From positions 248,001-312,000 of the forward strand of contig JAEUTN010000022.1 in NCBI GenBank assembly GCA_016787895.1: a stretch of DNA of 64,000 nt, read 5' to 3'. The translations under genes and the position numbers were made by a program. Of this stretch, positions 16,848 to 25,614 are shown piece after piece. The stretch's first letter is position 1. Every line of letters starts with the position of its first letter. The stretch is from Bacteroidia bacterium (GTDB lineage: Bacteria; Bacteroidota; Bacteroidia; B-17B0; Aurantibacillaceae). The notes under the pieces were generated by a model, which made no database searches, was not told the origin of the DNA, and saw nothing but the letters and a program-made list of their open reading frames with translations.

Positions 16848-19433
16848 TTATTGCAATCGTTTTTGTTTACGCAAACGTTCCATTATGGCGATAAAGGTAC
16901 CGAAAGCCATAACCAAACATCCCAGCCATAAAATATTGATGTACGGAAACACATACGCTTCCATTACAATAAAATCCCGGTTGTTGCTGATTTTTTCGCT
17001 CAGGGTAATTTCAATGCTGCCATTCTCAGGATTGATTTTCCAAAACACCAGTTTAAGTCCCAGTTCTTCCACCTCATCTTCTTTAGGAATAATGATGTTG
17101 TTTTGAATCACAAACTTTGGACGGGCGTAAAACACTCTGTTTTTTACATCCACACAGCGCAGCACCGCGGTGACAATCAGTATGGAATCATTTTTCTCGT
17201 ATTCTTGTTCACTCAGGTTACTGAACAATGAATCGATGCGAATGATGGAATTGCTTGAAAAAATAGTATCGCCCACATGACCCACAAAGTTTTTTGCAGA
17301 AGCGTATGCGTTGCTTTTTTCAGAGATCGTGTCTATTTCCAAAATGGCATAGGTAACATGGGTGTACAAATCCCGATTCAGATAATGTTTGGTGTCAGGA
17401 TCTGGAGCTTTGCCCATGCGCGGATTATCCTGCACTTTCGGTGAGAGCCTGAAAAGGGGCTCATAAGCGCCGGATTTGGTTTTAGTAAAATAATCCACGT
17501 CAAAAAACACATCCATGCCAATTTTTCGTTTGCCTGAAAAAGTCGCAAAATATGGCCCCATGGGCAGGGTATCACCGCGTGCAAGCAAAATACTTTTGTT
17601 ATCATCATACTCCTTTCCTAAACCCGACACTTTTCGGGTAGATGTGTTTTTGGACAGCACTACCTTTTTGGAAGTAGAGATCAAAGCGCCGATGATGAGT
17701 AAAGCAAAACCCATGTGGGCAATAGAGGCACCGCTTTTTGCCAACTTTCCTTTTAACACCACCAGCCAGTAATCGGCATTGGCCAAAACCGCAAAAAGGG
17801 AGACAATTAAAAGCAGGGAATAGGAAATGGCATTCCACTTTTCTCCACTCTCTAATCCTGCAAAATCATTCAGAAAATACAGGGGGATAGAAGCCACGGT
17901 TCCAAAAATCAAAGCCAGAATAAACGTGTAGGAGATTCGTTTTAAAAAATCCTTACTATTTGTTTTTTTGTATTTCAGAAACTGAGCTGCCGCCACAAAA
18001 AACAAAATAAGTATCGCAAAGGGAATAATCCAGACGTTGTACACCGGTACTTTAGGTGGAGCATAGGCGGTTCCAAACAATTTATTGATCACCGGCACCG
18101 AAGTAAAGTAGGTGATGATCATGGCGGAAAGGATGAGTAAGAGAGAACCCAAAAACATCCAGAACTCACGCGAGTAAACCTGCTCTTCTTCCTTTTCCTT
18201 TGGGAAATACAAGGTGTAACTTATGATTGTAATGATGGCCGAAGCACAAAACCAAATTATCAGCGTAATGATCTGATACTCGTACACCGCCGCAAAACCC
18301 AGCATGAGCAATGAAAGAACAATATAACTTGTGCGGAACAGTATATCACGGATAAGAAACATTACACTTAAAAAAACAAAACTCAAGAGGTAAAGCAATA
18401 ACTGTCCCGTCATGCCCAGGTCGGTAAAGGCGTGAACGGAGGCGTTGCCCAATACCCCGCTTCGGGTGAGGAAAGTGGAATACAACACTAGCAGAAATGC
18501 GGTGATGGTTAAAAAATGCGTGGTAAAAAGAGAGCCGCCTTTATTTTTATTAATGATCATGGTGTGGGCTGCGGCAACCAAAACCATCCAGGGCACAAGT
18601 GAAGAATTTTCAACGGGATCCCAGGCCCAGAACCCACCAAAACTCAATGCTTCGTAAGCCCAGGCACCACCCATGAGTATGCCCACCCCTAAAACCAAAA
18701 CGCCGAAATACGTCCAGGGCAAAGCAATAGCCTGCCACTCGCTGTATTTTTTATTCCACAAAGCCGCGAGGGAAAACGCAAAAGGCACCATCACCGAAGC
18801 AAAGCCAAGAAACAAAGTGGGCGGGTGAATGGTCATCCAATAATTCATCAACAGGGGATTCAAACCCCGCCCATCAATCTTTGATAGATAATCGGGAATC
18901 TGTAAAAAAGGAAGTTTATTAAAATCGCTGTGTTCTCTCAGTAACAAAAAAGGATTACTTCCTATTTTGTATCCAAACACGTACACCCCTAATAACATGC
19001 TGGCCAAAAACACCTGCACCAGTGAAACCATGCTCATCACCGGGGCTTCCCATTCTCCGTTTTTCAATTGCCGCCTTAATAGCCAACCCAATACCACATT
19101 CCAAAAGGTCCACAACAAAAAGCTTCCCTCCTGCCCTTCCCAAAAACAAGAGAGGATGTACTTCATGTTCATTTCGGTATTGCTATGCTGATAAACGTAT
19201 TGGTACTCGAAAAAATGATTAAAGAGCATGTAAAACAAAGTTCCGGCAATGCCTAAAACCGAAAAACCATGTACGTGATAGGACCAACGCGCGAGTTGTA
19301 AATACTCACGGTTGTTTTTTGAAAGCACAAAAGCCACAAAAGCCAGAAGCGCTGAGATAAAAGAAAGGAGTATAAAAAAATGTCCGGTTTGTCCTGCCCA
19401 GATTCTTTCGCCAAAGTGGTTGATGAAGTCCAT
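16848..19433 (-). CDS. ccmF: cytochrome c haem lyase CcmF
   Basis: An 861-residue multi-spanning membrane protein of the haem-handling family. The tryptophan-rich WWD segment WGGFWAWDPVENSSLVPW lies at about residues 262-280. Further conserved His-bearing segments such as TIHPPTLFLG (about 203) precede it. A large periplasmic domain lies between the last helices (about 620-830). CcmF takes haem from CcmE and attaches it to CxxCH apocytochromes. It sits 6 bp after ccmE. The protein is longer than the E. coli CcmF because of the periplasmic domain. Confidence 0.96.
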   Translation of the reverse strand: MDFINHFGERIWAGQTGHFFILLSFISALLAFVAFVLSKNNREYLQLARWSYHVHGFSVLGIAGTLFYMLFNHFFEYQYVYQHSNTEMNMKYILSCFWEGQEGSFLLWTFWNVVLGWLLRRQLKNGEWEAPVMSMVSLVQVFLASMLLGVYVFGYKIGSNPFLLLREHSDFNKLPFLQIPDYLSKIDGRGLNPLLMNYWMTIHPPTLFLGFASVMVPFAFSLAALWNKKYSEWQAIALPWTYFGVLVLGVGILMGGAWAYEALSFGGFWAWDPVENSSLVPWMVLVAAAHTMIINKNKGGSLFTTHFLTITAFLLVLYSTFLTRSGVLGNASVHAFTDLGMTGQLLLYLLSFVFLSVMFLIRDILFRTSYIVLSLLMLGFAAVYEYQIITLIIWFCASAIITIISYTLYFPKEKEEEQVYSREFWMFLGSLLLILSAMIITYFTSVPVINKLFGTAYAPPKVPVYNVWIIPFAILILFFVAAAQFLKYKKTNSKDFLKRISYTFILALIFGTVASIPLYFLNDFAGLESGEKWNAISYSLLLIVSLFAVLANADYWLVVLKGKLAKSGASIAHMGFALLIIGALISTSKKVVLSKNTSTRKVSGLGKEYDDNKSILLARGDTLPMGPYFATFSGKRKIGMDVFFDVDYFTKTKSGAYEPLFRLSPKVQDNPRMGKAPDPDTKHYLNRDLYTHVTYAILEIDTISEKSNAYASAKNFVGHVGDTIFSSNSIIRIDSLFSNLSEQEYEKNDSILIVTAVLRCVDVKNRVFYARPKFVIQNNIIIPKEDEVEELGLKLVFWKINPENGSIEITLSEKISNNRDFIVMEAYVFPYINILWLGCLVMAFGTFIAIMERLRKQKRLQ

Positions 19434-19439
19434 ACCGCC

Positions 19440-19826
19440 TTAGTTCACTTGATTACCTGCCTCGTTGTATTTGCTCGGGCATTTCATAAGGATATCATTG
19501 GCGTGAAATTCATCACCTTGCATTTGACCAATCAGCACAATCTGTTCGCTTTTATCAAAATCCTGAGGTTTGCTTTTGTGCAGCACCACCTGTTTGCTTA
19601 AGCCGGAATTGTCAGACAAAACAAATCTGAATTCGTCAGGATTGATTTTGGGTTCATACACCTGGGGTTGGGTTTTATCTAACTTGCCCACCACATGGTA
19701 TTCCCGGTCGGGGTTCGCCATGGCTTCTGTGAAATTGGCATAAGTACTGGTGTTGCGAAGAGAAACCAAAATTACCGCAATAGCAACAGCTATCACTACT
19801 AATCCTATGATGTGGAGCTTTTTCAT
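19440..19826 (-). CDS. ccmE: haem chaperone CcmE, CXXXY variant
   Basis: A 128-residue protein with an N-terminal membrane anchor and an OB-fold periplasmic domain. CcmE carries haem from CcmC to CcmF. In most proteobacteria haem binds covalently to His in a KHDENY-like motif. Here the matching site reads MKCPSKYNE: Cys116 and Tyr120, the CXXXY form known from Desulfovibrio and archaea. The ATG at 19826 (MKKLHIIG) is preferred over a TTG six codons upstream. Confidence 0.94.
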   Translation of the reverse strand: MKKLHIIGLVVIAVAIAVILVSLRNTSTYANFTEAMANPDREYHVVGKLDKTQPQVYEPKINPDEFRFVLSDNSGLSKQVVLHKSKPQDFDKSEQIVLIGQMQGDEFHANDILMKCPSKYNEAGNQVN

Positions 19827-19853
19827 TTTATATTCAAGATTCAAGATTTGGGT

Positions 19854-20078
19854 TTAGGGTTTGATTTTCTCGTCCACTTCTTTTTCCAGGCGTTTCAGTT
19901 TTCTCTCGAGGTAAATCAAAAAAAAGACGATGGATAAAAAGATGATAGCAATCACGGAAATGACCACGTAAATTTTTCCCTGCTCTCTGAACTGGTCAGC
20001 CATTTGCGGGCCCTGGGTTTGCGCGCCCGCGACGGTACTTATTAGCAGGAACAGCGAAAAAATCAATTTAGTTTTCAT
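19854..20078 (-). CDS. ccmD: CcmD-like small membrane protein
   Basis: About 74 residues from the ATG at 20078 (MKTKLIFSLF), overlapping the ccmC end by 11 bp. The N-terminal hydrophobic segment ends in GAQ and resembles a signal peptide. One strong membrane helix follows (about 38-58) and then a charged helix (ERKLKRLEKEVDEK). Its position between ccmC and ccmE and its shape fit CcmD, which helps release holo-CcmE from CcmC. The longer frame beginning at 20150 lies within ccmC and is not used. Confidence 0.78.
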   Translation of the reverse strand: MKTKLIFSLFLLISTVAGAQTQGPQMADQFREQGKIYVVISVIAIIFLSIVFFLIYLERKLKRLEKEVDEKIKP

Positions 20079-20730
20079 ACAATTTATGCTGAAGGAAGGT
20101 GAGGCGATTTTTGATTTCATACATCCAATAGCTGAACAACACCCAGCCAATCACGGCAGGATAAAACACCAAACGCATGTTATCGTCGAGGTCGTATTTG
20201 CCAAAAGCCGGATTGCCACCGTTGCCGGGATGAAGCGAATCGGTTAAACGCGGGAGAATCATGATAAACACGTTCATCATCACAAAAGCAAACACGTTAT
20301 ACACCGCTGAAATACGGGCCCTTTTTTGTTCGTCATCCACCGACAAACGAAGGATAAAATATGCGAGATAGATGAGAATGCTGATGGCCACACCGTTTAA
20401 CTTAGGGTCCTGAAAGGTCCACCAGGTGCCCCAGGTAAATTTGGCCCATAGGGAGCCGGTTAATAAACCGGGTATACTGAAAAACAATCCAACCACTGCG
20501 GCGTTCGCTGCTTTGGCGTCGTGCAGTAAGCTGCCGGTTTGCAGCTGACGCAAGCTTTGAATCAGAGACAGGGCCATCATAAACAACATGGCAAACCAAA
20601 CCGGAACATGGTAATACACGTTGCGAATGGTTTCGTTGAGGATATCCAAACGGGGCACAGCATTGAGCAGCCCCCAAACCAGGGTGTAAAGAATGAGGAG
20701 AACGGAAATACTTTTGTAAGCGCTTTTCAT
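20068..20730 (-). CDS. ccmC: haem-handling membrane protein CcmC
   Basis: A 220-residue protein with about six membrane helices. It has the CcmC tryptophan-rich periplasmic segment WAKFTWGTWWTFQDPKL (about 105-121) flanked by His residues, including one in YYHVPVWFAM near residue 40. CcmC loads haem onto CcmE. It lies between ccmB (70 bp gap) and ccmD. Confidence 0.94.
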   Translation of the reverse strand: MKSAYKSISVLLILYTLVWGLLNAVPRLDILNETIRNVYYHVPVWFAMLFMMALSLIQSLRQLQTGSLLHDAKAANAAVVGLFFSIPGLLTGSLWAKFTWGTWWTFQDPKLNGVAISILIYLAYFILRLSVDDEQKRARISAVYNVFAFVMMNVFIMILPRLTDSLHPGNGGNPAFGKYDLDDNMRLVFYPAVIGWVLFSYWMYEIKNRLTFLQHKLYEN

Positions 20731-20800
20731 TTCTATTGGCTTAAGATGCTGAGAATGAAGGTTCTAATTTTCATTTTCAGGCATCTGTTTTGCCTCTGAT

Positions 20801-21451
20801 TTAATCGCGCCAAAGATAAGGAAATAATAGAAAGGAAAGGGCCAGCGTGAGCAGATTTAAGGCCCCCAGAATGAGGAGCAACTGGCCTGAAACTCCGGCC
20901 CACTCGATGCCATCTACTGCCATTTTACTGAGCCGGATGATCACTAAAATAAGGGGCATCAGCACCGGAAAACTTAAAATGCTCATGATCCCAAATCCCG
21001 CGCTGGCTTTGGCGGAAATGGCGCTCATTAAACTGAGTACCCCACCCAGCCCTGTGGAGGCCAGGATCAGAACGAGCAAAAACAAACTCATGTTTTCTAC
21101 TTCATTCCTGATAAAAAAGGCGTAAAAGAAAAAGGTCACGAGGCTGAGCACCAGCATCAGAATCATGTTAAACAACACTTTCGCAAAAATAAAATGCAAG
21201 GGAGAGTAATGCAGGTAGTTGAACAGGGCCTGTCCTCCGCTTTCTTTCAAAAAACTTTTTCCGCAAATGTTTACTGAGGTGAACAAGGTAATCACCCAAA
21301 ACAAGGCGTTCCAGGTGGGTTTATCCACTTTGGCCTTAAAACACATAGCGCTTACAAAAATGGTTCCGATCACGTATACCAAAACACCGGCCAGAGAAGA
21401 TTTCTGGCGGAATTCGAGTTGGAATTCTTTTTTGATTAGGGAAAGGAGCAT
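20801..21451 (-). CDS. ccmB: haem exporter permease CcmB
   Basis: A 216-residue membrane protein with about six helices, matching CcmB, the permease partner of the ATPase CcmA. The N-terminus LIKKEFQLEFRQK and the segment FLKESGGQALFNYL are typical. It starts the ccm run on this strand. No ccmA, ccmG or ccmH is in the window, so CcmA must be encoded elsewhere. Confidence 0.93.
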   Translation of the reverse strand: MLLSLIKKEFQLEFRQKSSLAGVLVYVIGTIFVSAMCFKAKVDKPTWNALFWVITLFTSVNICGKSFLKESGGQALFNYLHYSPLHFIFAKVLFNMILMLVLSLVTFFFYAFFIRNEVENMSLFLLVLILASTGLGGVLSLMSAISAKASAGFGIMSILSFPVLMPLILVIIRLSKMAVDGIEWAGVSGQLLLILGALNLLTLALSFLLFPYLWRD

Positions 21452-21462
21452 AACTGCCCATT

Positions 21463-23538
21463 CTAATTTTTAATGATCTTCTTTAAGAAGACCTTTTCAT
21501 CGGTTTGAATGGTGAGCAAATATACACCCTTAATTAGTCCCGAGAAATTTAATGTCACACCCAAAGGGCTTTGCTCCATTTCCGATTCTGAGAACACTTT
21601 TACTGTTTTACCATGTTCATCCATCAGGGAAATGGTATTGTAAGTGCCTTTCCAGGCCTGGCCTGCAAGCAACACCAATTGGTCGTCAACCGGGTTGGGA
21701 AGCACAAGGAGGTCTTGACTTTCCTGAATTTCCGCATTGTTTAAACATTCGCTTAACACTACAAAAAAGGTGGTACTGGTTTTGCAACCCATCAGGGAAG
21801 TTGCACTCACAGTGTAATAGGAAGTGGATACAGGAGTAAATGAAACCGAAGCTCCGTTCATACCCATGCTCCAGGTGTAGGTATTGGCGCCTGAAGCAGA
21901 ATAATTCACCGGAGCACCAATGCAAACTATGGTTGGTCCGGTTAAACTAAGCGTGGGACTTGGGGAAACGTTGACCTGGTAAGCTAAAGACGCTGTGCAG
22001 CCGCTGATGGCATTGGTACCGGTAACCGTATAAACCGTAGTTGTTAGAGGAGTAAAAGTAATGGATGAGGCTTGTGCTCCGTTGCTCCAAAGGTAGCTAT
22101 CCGCCCCGCTTGCGGTTAGTGTTGCGGCGTTTCTTGAGCAAACACTTGAGGTGCCGCTAATGCTCATCACCGGCGCGTCTTTCACAAAAACAGTAGCGAC
22201 GGTTTGGGAAGTTGACCCTGCGCAACCAATATAGCCAGACAATGTGAAGTTAGAGGTGACTTGCGGTGAAACAGTGATAGAAGATGAATTAGACCCATTG
22301 CTCCAGGTATAGGAATTGGCGCCGCTTCCTAATAAGGTAAGGGATTGGCCGGGACAAATGCTGTAATTTCCAGAACTGGTACTTAAACTTAAATTGCCAA
22401 TAGTACCAGAAACCACAGTTATATTATATGCTATTCTGCTAAGTCCATGTGAGGATGTAGCAGGACCAATACTTTGACCAACAAGAGAGGAATTGCTCAA
22501 TGCTCCAAGATTGTTAGGACTATTAATAACTGAAAGCGAAGTATTGCCTGGCCGGGCGATATACAATTTATTATTAGGGCCAAGTTCCATGTACCCAAAA
22601 TTATAACCGGCTGTACCAACCGAAATTACCGGATTTTTTGAAGCTATGATCGCAGGTGATGTATAAACATTTAAATCGTATTGAAAAATGTTCTGCCCAA
22701 AAATACTGTTAGTGTATAACATTTTACTATCAGGAGAAAAGGCAGTACCCCATGCTTTATTTCCTTCAGCTGGCAATACAATCGAATTACTCAGAACACC
22801 CGTTGCCATATTGAAATTGAACAATTCAAACTGATCCAGGCATGTTAAGGCATTAATTACTTTTGTGCCATCACGTGAAATTGTTAACTGCCCCATCGCA
22901 TCATGAGCCCCACCATAGGAGCCACAACTGTGAGAAGATCCAATAGAACTGACAACCGACTGGGTGGCAATAGAAGTGGCATCAACCACAAACGCTACAA
23001 ATTGGTTGTTACCCCATTTGTGAGTCAATAACCAGTAAGAACTATTGTTAGGGTTATAAATGGCGCATAACTTTTCAGTCCACCCTGTACCTAAAGACAC
23101 ATTTTTTTGAGCGGACACAACATCTCCTAAACCTCCATTCAAGGACATATCAACCACAGAATAATTTAAACTTCCCGGACTTGAAAATTCGGTCACATGA
23201 AATATTGCATACTTTGAACTGCACGGAATCGGCACAATCACTGCGCACTGTCCGCCGGAACCATGACCTACCAGTCCGTTACCATTTGGCATTACTACAT
23301 TGTTTGCATTCCAGACACTCATGCCGTCAGTATAAAAAAGCAGGTTGCCATTTATATCTGAAATTGCACTTGTATTGTCGGGATTGTTTGTTAATCCGCT
23401 TGACACAATCGTAATTGGATTGGTATTAAAATTTAATCCGGCATAGTTGCCAAAGCGCCAATGATTGGCCTGCTGCGAAAAGGTGCTCGAATTGATAATG
23501 CAGCATAAAATGATTGGTAGAAGTCTGAATATTGTCAT
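21463..23538 (-). CDS. T9SS-sorted propeller/Ig-repeat surface protein
   Basis: About 691 residues from the ATG at 23538 (MTIFRLLPIILCC), which gives a clean signal peptide ending at TFSQ. The opening HWRFGNYAGLNFNT is typical of a Bacteroidota secreted propeller family (about residues 25-390). Two to three Ig-like repeats with SYTWSNG/SYLWSNG/TYTWSMG cores follow, then a type A sorting domain (LPNPVDDQL to the C-terminus) used by T9SS. Upstream is a TTTG-N18-TATTTTGG promoter ending only 4 bases before the ATG. Confidence 0.9.
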   Translation of the reverse strand: MTIFRLLPIILCCIINSSTFSQQANHWRFGNYAGLNFNTNPITIVSSGLTNNPDNTSAISDINGNLLFYTDGMSVWNANNVVMPNGNGLVGHGSGGQCAVIVPIPCSSKYAIFHVTEFSSPGSLNYSVVDMSLNGGLGDVVSAQKNVSLGTGWTEKLCAIYNPNNSSYWLLTHKWGNNQFVAFVVDATSIATQSVVSSIGSSHSCGSYGGAHDAMGQLTISRDGTKVINALTCLDQFELFNFNMATGVLSNSIVLPAEGNKAWGTAFSPDSKMLYTNSIFGQNIFQYDLNVYTSPAIIASKNPVISVGTAGYNFGYMELGPNNKLYIARPGNTSLSVINSPNNLGALSNSSLVGQSIGPATSSHGLSRIAYNITVVSGTIGNLSLSTSSGNYSICPGQSLTLLGSGANSYTWSNGSNSSSITVSPQVTSNFTLSGYIGCAGSTSQTVATVFVKDAPVMSISGTSSVCSRNAATLTASGADSYLWSNGAQASSITFTPLTTTVYTVTGTNAISGCTASLAYQVNVSPSPTLSLTGPTIVCIGAPVNYSASGANTYTWSMGMNGASVSFTPVSTSYYTVSATSLMGCKTSTTFFVVLSECLNNAEIQESQDLLVLPNPVDDQLVLLAGQAWKGTYNTISLMDEHGKTVKVFSESEMEQSPLGVTLNFSGLIKGVYLLTIQTDEKVFLKKIIKN

Positions 23539-23542
23539 ACTA

Positions 23543-23572
23543 CCAAAATATGAAAAACTTTTTAATGTCAAA
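23543..23572 (-). promoter_or_regulatory. Bacteroidota-type promoter of the T9SS propeller gene
   Basis: On the minus strand TTTG (23572-23569) is followed after 18 bases by TATTTTGG (23550-23543), one mismatch from the TAnnTTTG consensus. The ATG begins at 23538, so transcription would start at or very near the start codon. Confidence 0.5.
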
Positions 23573-23632
23573 CTTTCATTGAGTAAAAAAATCACCTGAC
23601 TTTATAAGTGGTTATAAAATGGTGTTATGACC

Positions 23633-24910
23633 CTAGCCCATCAAATCCCTTCCAATATCCCTGCGGTAATATTTACCATCGTATTTGATTTTATCGGCGC
23701 TTAAAAAACTTTTTTTCACGGCATCTTCTATGCTTCTTCCAAAGGAAGTTATGGCAAATACCCTGCCCCCATTGGTCAGTACATTTTCTTCATCCTGTTT
23801 GGTGCCTGAATGAAACACCAGGGATTCTTTTACATCATCTAATCCCTGTACACGCTTGCCCTTTTCAAACTCTCCGGGATACCCCCCGCTGACCATCACC
23901 ACGGTGGTGGCAATTTCATCAATGGTTTCGTAACTTTTGCTCTCAAGTGTTTGAGATGCCACGCCCTGAAGTAAATCCAGCAAATCGGATTTTATTCTCG
24001 GGATCACCACTTCGGTTTCAGGGTCGCCCATGCGGCAATTGTACTCTATTACCCTGGGTTCTCCATCGCAATTCATTAAACCCACAAAAATAAAACCACG
24101 GTAATCGATGCCTTCTTTGTTTAAACCCTTAATGGTGGGTTTTACAATTTGTTCTTCTACCTTTTTTAAAAATTCTTTGTCAGCAAATGGCACCGGACTC
24201 ACCGCGCCCATTCCCCCGGTATTTAAGCCGGTGTCGCCTTCTCCAATTCGTTTGTAATCCTTGGCAGCGGGTAACAGTTTGTAAGAAATACCATCGGTTA
24301 ATACAAAAACCGAAAGTTCAATGCCTTTTAAAAACTCTTCAATCACCACACTCGCACTGGCCTCACCAAATTTGGAATCCACAAGCATGTGTTTAAGTTC
24401 TTCTTTGGCCTCCTCCAGTTTATCCAGAATTAACACACCCTTTCCGGCAGCTAAACCATCGGCTTTTAAAACGTAGGGCGGACTCAAGGTTTCAAGAAAA
24501 CGATAGCCCTCCTCGAGTTTATCTTTTTGAAACGTGGCATATTTTGCAGTAGGTACGCCATGCCTGAACATAAATTGTTTGCTGAAATCTTTGCTGCCTT
24601 CCAATTGAGCCCCATCCTTTTTTGGACCAATCACCGGAACAGTCCTTAATACTTCATCCGCCAGAAAAAAATCGTGTAATCCTTTTACCAAAGGATCTTC
24701 AGGGCCAACCAAAACCAGATCAATGTCTTTTTCCCACACCAGGTCTTTTATACCCTCAAAGTCGGTCACTTTTAGGTTCACATTAGTGCCACAATGCGCT
24801 GTACCCGCGTTACCGGGTGCAATGTATAAATTCTGAAGTAACTTGCTTTGCGCGATTTTCCAGGCAAAGGCATGTTCTCTGCCCCCTGAACCCAATATCA
24901 ATACATTCAT
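23633..24910 (-). CDS. purD: phosphoribosylamine-glycine ligase
   Basis: A 425-residue ATP-grasp enzyme of standard length, the second step of purine synthesis (GAR synthetase). Diagnostic segments are LILGSGGREHAFAW at the N-terminus, the ATP-grasp loop ADGLAAGKGV, and NTGGMGAVSP. It stands alone, with a TATTTTTG box 15 bp upstream of the ATG. No other purine gene is near. Confidence 0.97.
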   Translation of the reverse strand: MNVLILGSGGREHAFAWKIAQSKLLQNLYIAPGNAGTAHCGTNVNLKVTDFEGIKDLVWEKDIDLVLVGPEDPLVKGLHDFFLADEVLRTVPVIGPKKDGAQLEGSKDFSKQFMFRHGVPTAKYATFQKDKLEEGYRFLETLSPPYVLKADGLAAGKGVLILDKLEEAKEELKHMLVDSKFGEASASVVIEEFLKGIELSVFVLTDGISYKLLPAAKDYKRIGEGDTGLNTGGMGAVSPVPFADKEFLKKVEEQIVKPTIKGLNKEGIDYRGFIFVGLMNCDGEPRVIEYNCRMGDPETEVVIPRIKSDLLDLLQGVASQTLESKSYETIDEIATTVVMVSGGYPGEFEKGKRVQGLDDVKESLVFHSGTKQDEENVLTNGGRVFAITSFGRSIEDAVKKSFLSADKIKYDGKYYRRDIGRDLMG

Positions 24911-24924
24911 ATACTTTGAAAGTA

Positions 24925-24932
24925 CAAAAATA
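24925..24932 (-). promoter_or_regulatory. TATTTTTG -7 box upstream of purD
   Basis: The minus-strand sequence TATTTTTG exactly matches the Bacteroidota TAnnTTTG -7 consensus, 14 bp before the purD ATG. No clear TTTG -33 partner is seen at the usual distance. Confidence 0.45.
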
Positions 24933-24951
24933 GGCGTTGTTGCTCCCCGAC

Positions 24952-25350
24952 CTAATATTTTTTGCTTTTAAAGCTCTGATTTCCCCTGTCGCGTTTTTTC
25001 GCCCGCTTTTTGTTCTGGCGTTTCAGGGTCTCTTCGTTATCCACATGGCCCTCTGACCTGTTACGCTTAAACAGATAACGGTTGGCTTTATTTTGGCTGC
25101 GCCTTGAGCCTGAACTTTTGTAGGTCCAGGCCGGTTTGTCTTTTTTAAATAATCGCGATAAACGACTTCTTCTTCCACTGTTTCCACGGGCAAATTCATC
25201 GGCATGCCCCTTGCTTTTGGCTCTTTTAAGTACAATACTACCTTTTGTTTTCGCCTTTTTCTCCTTTTTTCTTCCGCCCGACTGGGCAAATACCGATACG
25301 GCACAAAAAAGACTCAGGAAAAGGAAAAGTATCAATCTGCTTTTTTTCAA
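24952..25350 (-). CDS. small, very basic exported protein
   Basis: A 132-residue protein with a clear signal peptide (about 1-22, ending FAQ). The mature chain is about one third Lys/Arg (39 of about 110 residues) with many Gly/Ser/Asn. A short motif occurs twice: KRAKSKGHAD and KRNRSEGHVD, suggesting internal duplication. I do not recognise a family. A role in binding nucleic acid, polyphosphate or acidic polysaccharide outside the inner membrane is possible but unproven. It lies about 40 bp upstream of purD on the same strand. Confidence 0.7.
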   Translation of the reverse strand: MKKSRLILFLFLSLFCAVSVFAQSGGRKKEKKAKTKGSIVLKRAKSKGHADEFARGNSGRRSRLSRLFKKDKPAWTYKSSGSRRSQNKANRYLFKRNRSEGHVDNEETLKRQNKKRAKKRDRGNQSFKSKKY

Positions 25351-25544
25351 TGGAAAGAGGGCTATGGTCTCGTTTAAAGGCGCTTTAAAAAATCACTTTT
25401 CAAGAGCCTTGTACGTGGTTTAACAAAAAAGGCTACACAAAGTTAGGTATAAATGAGGCCTCTATTGGTTAAAGTTTGTGATTTAATAACAGCCGGACTT
25501 TCATAAAACCGGGCCCTTGCAGGCCATAAAAACAAAATAAAATC

Positions 25545-25552
25545 TATTTTTG
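25545..25552 (+). promoter_or_regulatory. TATTTTTG -7 box upstream of the type B T9SS gene
   Basis: Exact TAnnTTTG match 58 bp before the TTG start at 25611. No good TTTG partner is visible; the region upstream is AT-rich. Confidence 0.4.
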
Positions 25553-25575
25553 AACGTTATACTATACCTTATAGG

Positions 25576-25614
25576 ATGAGCTTTTTTTCAGGCTTCATGC
25601 CTGCCAGCCCTTGA
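25576..25614 (+). other. 12-codon upstream ORF ending on the TTG start codon
   Basis: An ATG at 25576 opens 12 codons (MSFFSGFMPASP) that stop at TGA 25612-25614. The stop overlaps the TTG start of the next gene as TTGA. This arrangement would allow translational coupling or attenuation. Chance is possible for so short a frame. Confidence 0.3.

Noticed and set aside
20079..20150. N-terminal extension of ccmD
   Set aside because: It lies inside ccmC in another frame; the ATG at 20078 gives a normal CcmD.
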